A program made the translations under genes and the position numbers. Of a stretch of DNA of 21,111 nucleotides, positions 1-6,412 are shown in pieces. The notes under the pieces are model-generated. The model did no database searches and had not been told where the DNA came from. It saw only the letters and a program-made list of their open reading frames with translations. Source of the DNA: Methylobacter sp. (GTDB lineage: Bacteria > Pseudomonadota > Gammaproteobacteria > Methylococcales > Methylomonadaceae); the NCBI GenBank assembly GCA_023229605.1, contig JALNYY010000070.1, positions 1-21,111 on the forward strand. Direction: 5' to 3'. Every line of letters begins with the position of its first letter. Position 1 is the stretch's first letter.

Positions 1-64
1 CAGCGGTGCTGCCAAGGCCGCCGCCTGCGCCGGTAATTAGGATGACTTGATTTGTTAGCGGCAT
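1..64 (-). CDS. Short-chain dehydrogenase/reductase, N-terminal fragment cut by the window edge
   Basis: Reading leftward from the ATG at 64, 21 codons are visible before the window ends. They contain a hydrophobic strand followed by TGAGGGLG, which fits the TGxxxGxG dinucleotide-binding loop that opens the Rossmann fold of short-chain dehydrogenases. The start lies inside the last codons of the upstream phosphatase gene (10-base overlap), which suggests translational coupling. In Pseudomonas the gene after ubiG and mupP is a YciK-like short-chain dehydrogenase, so that is the likely identity. The family assignment is fairly safe; substrate and exact orthology cannot be judged from 21 residues. 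Confidence 0.7.
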   Translation of the reverse strand, partial: MPLTNQVILITGAGGGLGSTA

Positions 65-732
65 GGTAACGAGTTTATCCAGATTGAGATTTGATCGGGC
101 GACTCTATTAACGCATCAGCGCCCCAGGTTTCCGGCGCATCGCCGGGTTTAATGTAGCCGTAAACTGCGGCCAGTGTTTTCATTTGCGCGCTTTTTCCGG
201 CAACGATGTCATGCCGGGCATCGCCGATATAGACGCATTCCTGCGGACTGACATCCGCCTGTCTGCAGGCTAGCAGCATCGGTTCCGGGTGGGGCTTGGG
301 GTTGGCGGTGGTATCGCCGCTGACGATGCAGGCGGCGCGCTCGGTCAACTTTAACGCGTCCATCAGCGGATTGGTGAAGCGCTCGCGCTTGTTGGTGACC
401 ACGCCCCATTTTAGCCCTTGCGCTTCAATCGCCGCCAGCGTGTCAGCCATACCGGAGAAAAAAACCGTGTGTTCGGCAATATTGTCCTGGTAGAGAGTGA
501 GCATGGTCTCCAGAATATAGGCCTTTAACGCATCATCAAGTGCAGGCTGGCTGGCGTTAATCATTGCCGCAGCACCGTAAGAAATAAACGGTTTGATGAT
601 TTCAGGTGCCGCGGCATCAAAGCCGTGGCTGTTTAACGCCCGGTTCAGGCATGAGATCAAATCCGGCGCGGTATCGACCAGAGTCCCGTCAAGGTCGAAT
701 AATACGCAGGATAATTTGAAATCGGCAGTCAT
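55..732 (-). CDS. mupP: HAD-family sugar-phosphate phosphatase, probably N-acetylmuramic acid 6-phosphate phosphatase MupP
   Basis: The 225-residue protein opens with the HAD motif FDLDGTLVDT (nucleophile and acid/base Asp near residues 12-14), has WGVVTNK (motif 2 region, about residue 109) and YIGDARHDI (motif 4). Length and motifs fit the phosphoglycolate phosphatase (Gph) branch. However, the order ubiG - this gene - short-chain dehydrogenase is that of Pseudomonas mupP, and features such as WGVVTNKRERF and YGYIKPGDAPETWGAD resemble MupP as I recall it. MupP dephosphorylates MurNAc-6-phosphate in the cytosol during peptidoglycan recycling, feeding AmgK and MurU. The open frame extends to a GTG at 735, but the ATG at 732, whose A is the last base of the ubiG TGA, is the better start. 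Gph activity remains the alternative. Confidence 0.75.
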   Translation of the reverse strand: MTADFKLSCVLFDLDGTLVDTAPDLISCLNRALNSHGFDAAAPEIIKPFISYGAAAMINASQPALDDALKAYILETMLTLYQDNIAEHTVFFSGMADTLAAIEAQGLKWGVVTNKRERFTNPLMDALKLTERAACIVSGDTTANPKPHPEPMLLACRQADVSPQECVYIGDARHDIVAGKSAQMKTLAAVYGYIKPGDAPETWGADALIESPDQISIWINSLPCR

Positions 733-1439
733 CACGCAGGGCGTTTAAAAGCGGCGATGTAATTGACATCTATGTCTTTGCCTAGGCTGAAACGTTTGCT
801 GAACGGGTTGTATTCAATGCCCACCATGCCCTGCAATTCAAGGCCTGCCGCGCGCGCCGACTGGCACAACTCCGACGGCTTGATAAAGGTTTTAAAGTCA
901 TGGGTGCCTTTGGGCAACATTTGCAAAACATATTCAGCGGCAAAAATAGCTAGCAGGTAAGCCTTGGGTTTGCGGTTCAGCGTCGAGAAAAAAACCATGC
1001 CTCCGGGTTTAACCATTCTGGCGCAGGCCGAGATGATCGAACCGGGATCAGGCACATGCTCGAGCATTTCCATGCAGGTCACATGATCGAAACTTTCCGG
1101 CTGCTGCTCGGCCAAGTCTTCGGCGCTGATTTTTTGGTAATGCGCGTTCACGCCGGACTCAAGCCCGTGCAGATCGGCAACATCGATCAGGTCTTCACTG
1201 AGATCAATACCCAACGCATCAGCGCCTTGTTTCGCCAGACCTTCGGTTAAAATACCTCCGCCGCAACCGACATCGACGATGCGCTTGCCTGTAATATCCG
1301 CATAACGCCGGATAAACTCGATACGCAAAGGATTAACATCGTGCAGGGTTTTGAATTCACCCTGAGTGTCCCACCAGCGTTCAGCCATCGAGCCAAACTT
1401 ATGGATTTCGTGCAGGTGTACATTGTCTGTTGCTGTCAT
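732..1439 (-). CDS. ubiG: Ubiquinone biosynthesis O-methyltransferase UbiG
   Basis: This 235-residue class I SAM-dependent methyltransferase carries motif I VDVGCGGG (residues 55-62), the acidic GIDLSEDLI after it and the CMEMLEHVPDP segment typical of UbiG. UbiG performs both O-methylations in ubiquinone synthesis (2-polyprenyl-6-hydroxyphenol and demethylubiquinol) at the inner face of the membrane. The length is near the usual 240 residues. The gene leads a minus-strand operon: its TGA overlaps the start of the downstream phosphatase gene by one base. A near-perfect palindrome lies 25-40 bases upstream of the ATG. Confidence 0.95.
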   Translation of the reverse strand: MTATDNVHLHEIHKFGSMAERWWDTQGEFKTLHDVNPLRIEFIRRYADITGKRIVDVGCGGGILTEGLAKQGADALGIDLSEDLIDVADLHGLESGVNAHYQKISAEDLAEQQPESFDHVTCMEMLEHVPDPGSIISACARMVKPGGMVFFSTLNRKPKAYLLAIFAAEYVLQMLPKGTHDFKTFIKPSELCQSARAAGLELQGMVGIEYNPFSKRFSLGKDIDVNYIAAFKRPA

Positions 1440-1463
1440 CGTGCTAACCGTAATGTGAGGTTG

Positions 1464-1479
1464 ATATAGTGTACTATAT
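1464..1479. promoter_or_regulatory. Palindrome in the ubiG upstream region (possible operator or promoter element)
   Basis: ATATAGT and ACTATAT form perfect 7-base arms around a 2-base GT centre. The site is 25-40 bases upstream of the ubiG ATG, inside the only non-coding space (1440-1613) between the fba terminator and ubiG. The AT-rich arms include TATAGT on the minus strand, which could serve as a -10 box, but no good -35 is seen at the right distance. Regulatory function is inference from symmetry and position; the rest of 1440-1613 shows no gene. Confidence 0.35.
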
Positions 1480-1613
1480 TAGTAGGTTATTCGTCATGCG
1501 TTGTTCTTTCTCAATCCGCCTTTTATACCGCTTGTTGAGTAAGGACATTATCCATCATAACGACACATCGTTCATCCCTAGATTTTTGACGCCAATCCTA
1601 CCTCCTGCCGGAC

Positions 1614-1646
1614 AAAAAAAAGGCCGATGCAGCCGCACCGGCCTTT
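1614..1646 (-). terminator. Rho-independent terminator of fba
   Basis: Read on the minus strand, AAAGGCCG (1639-1646) pairs with CGGCCTTT (1619-1626) around a 12-base loop and runs straight into a stretch of eight T (1614-1621 on the complementary strand). It starts 16 bases after the fba stop codon, so fba is transcriptionally closed off from ubiG. Confidence 0.9.
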
Positions 1647-1662
1647 CATTCAGCTTATCGAA

Positions 1663-2742
1663 TTACAGGGAATTGACTGCATTCAATTCTTGGAAAGCTT
1701 GCTCTAAACGAGCCACCATGCCGACTTCACCGGCACGTTGCCAGACGCGTGGATCGTAGTATTTTTTGTTTGGCTTGTCGTCACCGTCAGGGTTTCCGAT
1801 TTGGCCTTGCAAATAACCTTCGTTTTGTTTGTAGTAGTTCATGATGCCTTCCCAGGTTGCCCATTGGGTATCGGTATCGATGTTCATCTTGATTACGCCG
1901 TAGCTGATCGATTCCTTGATTTCTTCAGGAGTGGAGCCTGATCCGCCGTGGAATACAAAATTCAGGGTGTTAGTCGGAACACCGAATTTTTCAGAAACGT
2001 GTTTTTGTGAGTTAGCCAAAATGCTAGGCGTCAATTTAACGTTACCCGGCTTATAAACGCCGTGTACGTTGCCGAATGAAGCCGCAATCGTGAAGCGTGG
2101 GCTGATTTTGCTTAACTCTTCATAAGCGTAAGCCACATCCTCAGGCTGGGTGTACAGCATCGAATGATCCATATCGCTGTTGTCGACGCCGTCTTCTTCG
2201 CCGCCGGTGCAGCCTAATTCGATTTCCAGCGTCATGCCCATTTTGGACATGCGGGTTAAATATTTACCGCAAATTTCGATGTTTTCTTTCAAACTTTCTT
2301 CAGACAAATCCAGCATGTGCGAGCTGAATAAAGGCTTGCCGGTCGCTGCAAAATGTTTTTCGCCGGCATCCAACAATCCGTCTATCCAAGGCAGCAGTTT
2401 TTTGGCCGCGTGGTCGGTGTGCAAAATGACCGGTACGCCATAAGCTTCAGCCATTTGGTGTACGTGTTGAGCACCGGAGATAGCGCCCAAGATCGCAGCT
2501 TGCTGGCCTTCCGCTTTCAAGCCTTTACCGGCGACAAATGCCGCGCCGCCATTGGAAAACTGGATCACGATAGCCGATTTTACTTTCGCGGCCGCTTCCA
2601 ACGCTGCATTAATAGAATCAGTGTTAATGACATTCACCGCAGGCAATGCAAAGTGGTTTTCTTTGCAAATCGCAAAGATTTTTTGTACGTCATCGCCAGT
2701 TACAACACCGGGTTTTACTACATCTGAAATTTTCTGAGACAT
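1663..2742 (-). CDS. fba: Class II fructose-bisphosphate aldolase
   Basis: The 359-residue protein has the same length as E. coli FbaA. It shows HTDHA (108-112; catalytic Asp110 and zinc ligand His111), the LEIELGCTGGEEDGVDN segment, GNVHGVYK (zinc His and phosphate loop) and FVFHGGSGS, followed by the NIDTDTQWA substrate-binding segment. It interconverts fructose 1,6-bisphosphate with dihydroxyacetone phosphate and glyceraldehyde 3-phosphate, for glycolysis or gluconeogenesis and, if the host is a methylotroph, the cleavage branch of the ribulose monophosphate cycle (inference). A good ribosome site AGGAACC lies 4 bases upstream of the ATG. It is a single-gene unit with its own terminator. 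Confidence 0.97.
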   Translation of the reverse strand: MSQKISDVVKPGVVTGDDVQKIFAICKENHFALPAVNVINTDSINAALEAAAKVKSAIVIQFSNGGAAFVAGKGLKAEGQQAAILGAISGAQHVHQMAEAYGVPVILHTDHAAKKLLPWIDGLLDAGEKHFAATGKPLFSSHMLDLSEESLKENIEICGKYLTRMSKMGMTLEIELGCTGGEEDGVDNSDMDHSMLYTQPEDVAYAYEELSKISPRFTIAASFGNVHGVYKPGNVKLTPSILANSQKHVSEKFGVPTNTLNFVFHGGSGSTPEEIKESISYGVIKMNIDTDTQWATWEGIMNYYKQNEGYLQGQIGNPDGDDKPNKKYYDPRVWQRAGEVGMVARLEQAFQELNAVNSL

Positions 2743-2781
2743 TAAAGGTTCCTGTTACGTTGAGGATGATCAATCCGAGAG

Positions 2782-2964
2782 TCATTGCTGCTGCAGAAAA
2801 TGTCCGCTGCCCAATGCTGCCAGCCGCGTATTATAAAGTGTGTTCAGATAATAGGCTATTGCCAATAAGACGATCCCAACGGAATAGCCCCATGCCGTGT
2901 AATTATTCAGGAACGCAGCCTCTGCTACAACGCATCTAATTGGGCATAAGCCAAGATCAGCCAC
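2782..2964 (-). CDS. Possible 60-residue single-span membrane peptide between uvrD and fba (doubtful)
   Basis: A frame that opens at a GTG inside the 3' end of uvrD (2964) and stops at 2782 would encode 60 residues with one convincing hydrophobic helix (YSVGIVLLAIAYYL, residues 27-40) followed by a polar tail. A weak GTAGG lies about 8 bases upstream of the GTG. The non-overlapping part fills most of the uvrD-fba gap. The layout faintly recalls CcmD-like or other small single-span proteins, but no family is recognised. The gap must also hold the fba promoter, and a chance hydrophobic frame is a real alternative. Confidence 0.22.
   Translation of the reverse strand: MADLGLCPIRCVVAEAAFLNNYTAWGYSVGIVLLAIAYYLNTLYNTRLAALGSGHFLQQQ
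2830..2835 (-). promoter_or_regulatory. Possible -10 box for fba
   Basis: Minus-strand TATAAT lies about 90 bases upstream of the fba start codon. No good -35 hexamer is seen at 16-18 bases; the nearest likeness, TTGGCA (2860-2865), is 24 bases away, so the site may need an activator or be chance. Confidence 0.25.
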
Positions 2965-5102
2965 TTTAAGCCTACTTGCTTGAAGTTGATCTGCACTCGT
3001 TCCTGCGCGCCGTCGCCTTCCATCTGCAACACCACGCCTTCGCCGAATTTGGCATGACTGACGCGTTGTCCCAGCTTGTATTTGCCTTCCGTTTGCAACG
3101 ACTGCGCCTTCGGCTTGACCGAGGTCACCGGACGCGTCACGGTGGCCCGCATCCTGACTTCCTGTATATGTTCCGCCGGAATCTCGCGCAGGAACCGTGA
3201 CGGCCTGGGATAACTTTCCCGTCCGTATAAGCGCCGGGATTCGGCATAGGTCAGATACAACTGCCGCATCGCCCGGGTAATGCCGACATAACACAGCCTG
3301 CGCTCTTCTTCGAGCCGCCCGACATCATCGACGGACTGTTGCGACGGAAACAGGCCTTCTTCCATGCCGACCAGAAACACCTGCTTAAACTCCAGGCCTT
3401 TGGCCGAATGCAGGGTCATCAGCTGTACGCAATCGTCGAAGTCGTCGCCTTGCAATTCGCCGGATTCCAGTGTGGCATGCGCCAAAAACATATCCAGTTC
3501 GCCCAAATTCTCTTCATCTTCCAGGTCACCTATAGTCGTTGAATCGAAAAGCCGCGCCGCATTGACCAGCTCTTCCAGGTTTTCTACTTTTTCTTCGCCT
3601 TTGTCGGCTTTGTCCTTTTGATACAACTCGATCAGGCCGCTTTTTTCGACGACCAGCTTGACCTTTTCAAACAGCTCCAGACCTTCCGCCTCTGCGTCAA
3701 ACTTTTTGATCAATTCCAAAAAGCCTATCAACGCATTGATCGCCCTTGCCGACAAAGTCCGCTGATTGATCAAGACTATGGCCGCCGCCCATAATGAAAG
3801 GTCTTGATCCCTTGCTATGCCGCGAATATCGTCGATGGTCTTGGCCCCGATGCCGCGCGTCGGGGTATTGATGACCCGCTCGAACGAAGCGTCATCATCG
3901 CGGTTGGACATCAGCCTCAAATAGGCCAGCGCGTTTTTAATTTCCACCCGTTCAAAAAAGCGCAACCCGCCGTAAACCCGGTAGGGTGTGCCGGTGGTCA
4001 TCAACCGTTCTTCAAACTGCCGGGATTGGGCGTTGGACCGGTACAGTATCGCGACATCCTTGCGCAGCCCGCCTTCATTGACCCAGGCCCTGATGCGCTC
4101 GACCACAAAATGCGCTTCGTCCTGTTCGTTAAATGCCGCGTACAGGGAAATCAGATCGCCGTCGCCGGCATCGGTCCACAGCTCTTTGCCCATACGGCCG
4201 TCATTGACGCTGATGACCTTGTTGGCGGCTTTCAGGATATTGCCGGTCGAGCGGTAATTTTGTTCCAGCTTGATAACCTGATGATTCGGGTAATGCTTTT
4301 GAAAGCTGTAAATATTCTCGATTTTCGCGCCGCGCCAGCCGTAAATGGACTGGTCGTCATCGCCCACGACAAAGATATTGTCCCTGCCCTCGGTCAACAG
4401 CCGCAACCAGGCGTATTGTATGGTGTTGGTATCCTGGAATTCATCGACATGAACCTGCCTGAAACGCTGCTGGTAAAATTCCAGCACATCGGCGTTATCG
4501 CGCAGCAATTCATGCGCCCGCAGCAGCAGCTCGGCAAAATCCACCAAACCGGAGCGGTCGCACAATTCTTCATAGGCTTTATAGATGATCAGCATTTGCC
4601 GCTGATAAATATCGCCGGTCTCCATCATATGCCTAGCCCTGACGCCCTCGTCTTTTTGCGCGTTGATATACCATTGCACCTGGCGCGGAGGCCACTTGTC
4701 GGCATCGAGATTAAGCGTAACCAGCAGGCGCTTGATCAGCCGCAACTGGTCGCCGGAATCCATCACCTGAAAAGTTTCCGGCAATTTGGCCTGTTTGGCA
4801 TGCCGTCTTAACAGCCGGTGCGCCACACCGTGAAAAGTGCCTATCCACATGGATTGCGCGGACATATTGAGCAAATCCTCAATCCTGCCGCGCATTTCCT
4901 TGGCCGCTTTATTGGTGAAAGTTACCGCCAGGATACTGTGCGCCGACACACCCAGCACCTGAATCTGCCAGGCGATGCGATGCACCAAAACGCGGGTCTT
5001 GCCGCTGCCGGCGCCGGCCAAGACCAGCATAGCCTGGGACGGCGCCGTAACGGCCTGGCGCTGCGCATCATTTAAGGGGTCTATTATTGAAGTGACATCC
5101 AT
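2925..5102 (-). CDS. uvrD: DNA helicase II UvrD (superfamily 1)
   Basis: The 725-residue protein has all SF1A helicase motifs in order: Q-motif region LNDAQRQAV, Walker A AGAGSGKT (29-36), TFTNKAAKEM (motif Ia), GTFHGVAHRLL, DEFQD (220-224, Walker B), GDDDQSIYGWRGA (motif III region), QNYRST (motif IV), LMTLHSAKGLEF (motif V) and YVGITRA (motif VI). The C-terminus carries the small Tudor-like domain (YKLGQRVSHAKFGEGVV) that binds RNA polymerase in UvrD/PcrA. It unwinds 3'-5' in nucleotide excision and mismatch repair. The length matches E. coli UvrD (720). The start at 5102 fits the family N-terminus; AGTAGG lies upstream. It is transcribed divergently from the DUF2892 gene. Confidence 0.96.
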   Translation of the reverse strand: MDVTSIIDPLNDAQRQAVTAPSQAMLVLAGAGSGKTRVLVHRIAWQIQVLGVSAHSILAVTFTNKAAKEMRGRIEDLLNMSAQSMWIGTFHGVAHRLLRRHAKQAKLPETFQVMDSGDQLRLIKRLLVTLNLDADKWPPRQVQWYINAQKDEGVRARHMMETGDIYQRQMLIIYKAYEELCDRSGLVDFAELLLRAHELLRDNADVLEFYQQRFRQVHVDEFQDTNTIQYAWLRLLTEGRDNIFVVGDDDQSIYGWRGAKIENIYSFQKHYPNHQVIKLEQNYRSTGNILKAANKVISVNDGRMGKELWTDAGDGDLISLYAAFNEQDEAHFVVERIRAWVNEGGLRKDVAILYRSNAQSRQFEERLMTTGTPYRVYGGLRFFERVEIKNALAYLRLMSNRDDDASFERVINTPTRGIGAKTIDDIRGIARDQDLSLWAAAIVLINQRTLSARAINALIGFLELIKKFDAEAEGLELFEKVKLVVEKSGLIELYQKDKADKGEEKVENLEELVNAARLFDSTTIGDLEDEENLGELDMFLAHATLESGELQGDDFDDCVQLMTLHSAKGLEFKQVFLVGMEEGLFPSQQSVDDVGRLEEERRLCYVGITRAMRQLYLTYAESRRLYGRESYPRPSRFLREIPAEHIQEVRMRATVTRPVTSVKPKAQSLQTEGKYKLGQRVSHAKFGEGVVLQMEGDGAQERVQINFKQVGLKWLILAYAQLDAL

Positions 5103-5207
5103 TGCCTAAAGCACCTACTGTTGGTATTTTTTCGCTTGCACATTTTTTGGAGCTGTGTATATTGCATGAGGTTCGATAATGACAGACTGAACCGTTGCTT
5201 TGTTAAA

Positions 5208-5213
5208 TATAAT
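5208..5213 (+). promoter_or_regulatory. Possible -10 box for the DUF2892 gene
   Basis: TATAAT lies 27 bases before the ATG in the AT-rich divergent region 5103-5239. The -35 position (GACTGA at 17-base spacing) is poor, so support is weak. Confidence 0.25.
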
Positions 5214-5239
5214 AATAACGACACACAGAGGATTTTAAG

Positions 5240-5497
5240 ATGAATTTTGATTTTAAACGTATGCTTAAATTTGAACACAATGTTGGCGAGAAGGAAAAGA
5301 AATACCGTTTATACGGGGGAGCCGCGCTTCTATTTATTTCACTTTTCGTCCCGGGCGGCGAAGTTCTTTTATTATTAGTGGGCCTGGTTCTTGTTGCAAC
5401 CGGCTATTCAGGCTGGTGCCCGGTCTATTCGGGGCTCAACAAGAATACCTGCGAAACTGAGGGCGGCACTGAAAGCGGCTCTTCTTCGGAAGGCTAA
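5240..5497 (+). CDS. Small inner-membrane protein, DUF2892 / YgaP transmembrane-domain type
   Basis: The 85-residue protein has a charged N-terminus (about 1-22), two adjacent hydrophobic spans (about 24-38 and 41-56) and the sequence GYSGWCPVYSGLNKNTC directly after the second span, typical of the DUF2892 family found alone or fused to rhodanese domains in YgaP. Two cysteines (60 and 71) sit at the membrane exit. The tail is Gly/Ser/Glu-rich. Function is unknown; the rhodanese-linked relatives suggest sulfur or thiol chemistry, which is only a hint. A strong AGAGGA ribosome site lies upstream, and a hairpin terminator starts 7 bases after the stop, so it is a monocistronic unit. Confidence 0.8.
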   Translation: MNFDFKRMLKFEHNVGEKEKKYRLYGGAALLFISLFVPGGEVLLLLVGLVLVATGYSGWCPVYSGLNKNTCETEGGTESGSSSEG

Positions 5498-5503
5498 GTT
5501 ACC

Positions 5504-5544
5504 AAGGCACAAGACTAAATTCCGGTTTCGTCTCGTGCCTTTTT
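5504..5544 (+). terminator. Rho-independent terminator after the DUF2892 gene
   Basis: AAGGCACAAGAC (5504-5515) pairs with GTCTCGTGCCTT (5530-5541) with one A-C mismatch and a 14-base loop, followed by TTTTT (5540-5544). It lies between convergent genes; on the minus strand the hairpin is the same but the T-run is poor, so it mainly serves the plus-strand gene. Confidence 0.8.
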
Positions 5545-5548
5545 ACCG

Positions 5549-5986
5549 CTACTCTTCTTTACGAAACTCACCTTCCAACACGTTATTTTCAGCCGCTTTT
5601 GCCTGCTGAAAATGCGCCCCACCCTGAACAAGATAATTTTCAATCACATATTGGGCGATTTTTCTGCGTAGCTGCGGGATCAAGCAGGCAAAGCCAATTA
5701 TATCGGTAATAAAACCCGGCGTTAGCAATAATGCCCCTCCTACCAGAATAATGGGACCTTCCACCATTTCATAAGCGGGAACCACGCCTTGCGCCAAACT
5801 CTCCTGGAACCGCTGAAAAGTTGCAAAACCTTGCTGCCTCAACAGCCAAGCCCCCAACACTGCGGTAAACACCACCAGCAAAATGGTCGGGAATGCGCCA
5901 ATGAGCCCACCTACTTCCAACAGCAAATAAATTTCTGCAAAAGGGATAATCAGGACGACCAGAAATAGTGTTTGAAAAATTTTCAT
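5549..5986 (-). CDS. fxsA: FxsA family membrane protein
   Basis: The 145-residue protein has the FxsA layout: a hydrophobic N-terminal span with PFAEIYLL, a second span (about 30-48), a conserved amphipathic stretch, then GPIILVGGALLLTPGFITDIIGF (77-99), whose LLLTPGFITD core is a family signature. E. coli FxsA is an inner-membrane protein that reduces exclusion of phage T7 in F-plasmid cells; its general cellular role is not known. The end is polar (GEFRKEE). It is divergent from cutA across an 87-base gap and convergent with the DUF2892 gene. Confidence 0.9.
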   Translation of the reverse strand: MKIFQTLFLVVLIIPFAEIYLLLEVGGLIGAFPTILLVVFTAVLGAWLLRQQGFATFQRFQESLAQGVVPAYEMVEGPIILVGGALLLTPGFITDIIGFACLIPQLRRKIAQYVIENYLVQGGAHFQQAKAAENNVLEGEFRKEE

Positions 5987-6000
5987 CTAAAGTACTCTTG

Positions 6001-6021
6001 TTGTAATCATCGTCGTTACAA
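6001..6021. promoter_or_regulatory. Inverted repeat in the fxsA/cutA divergent region
   Basis: TTGTAA (6001-6006) and TTACAA (6016-6021) are perfect 6-base arms, 9 bases apart, in the middle of the 87-base divergent gap. A second small palindrome, GGATAATATCC (6049-6059), lies nearer cutA. Either could be a regulator site or part of a promoter; the assignment is by position and symmetry only. Confidence 0.3.
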
Positions 6022-6073
6022 TATAAGGGCAATTCCGGTTAATTTCTAGGATAATATCCACGATCCAGTTTTT

Positions 6074-6412
6074 ATGACTTGTAACATGCCTGCCAACCAT
6101 CAAATAATTTTCTGCACTTGCCCTGATAAAGACACCGCGGAAAAACTAGCCCGGTTATTGGTCGCAGACAACAGGGCCGCCTGCGTGAATATTTTGCCCG
6201 GCATCACGTCCATTTACAGATGGGAGGGGCAAATCGAATCCGCCCAGGAACATCTGCTGCTGATTAAGGCGCATAAAGATCACTATCAGGCTGTTGAAAC
6301 AGCCCTGCTAGACCATCACCCTTACGACATACCTGAAATAATTGCCGTCCCCATTGAACGGGGCCTACCTGAATACCTGCACTGGATAGATTCATGCCTC
6401 TCTGTAAAGTAA
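6074..6412 (+). CDS. cutA: Divalent-cation tolerance protein CutA
   Basis: The 112-residue protein is of the usual CutA1 length and shows its core: FCTCPDKDTAEKLARLLV, ACVNILPGITSIYRWEGQI, LLLIKAHKDHY, HPYDIPEIIAVPI and the closing YLHWI. CutA1 forms a very stable trimer with a ferredoxin-like fold and binds copper; in E. coli its locus, cutA-dipZ (dsbD), affects divalent-metal tolerance. The same pairing is seen here: dsbD begins 19 bases before the cutA stop. Starts at 6074 and 6086 are both possible, neither with a clear ribosome site. Confidence 0.95.
   Translation: MTCNMPANHQIIFCTCPDKDTAEKLARLLVADNRAACVNILPGITSIYRWEGQIESAQEHLLLIKAHKDHYQAVETALLDHHPYDIPEIIAVPIERGLPEYLHWIDSCLSVK

Noticed and set aside
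3804..4811. Long 335-codon plus-strand open frame
   Set aside because: It lies entirely antisense to uvrD, whose helicase motifs are all in the other strand, and its translation shows no family features. It is a frame shadow.
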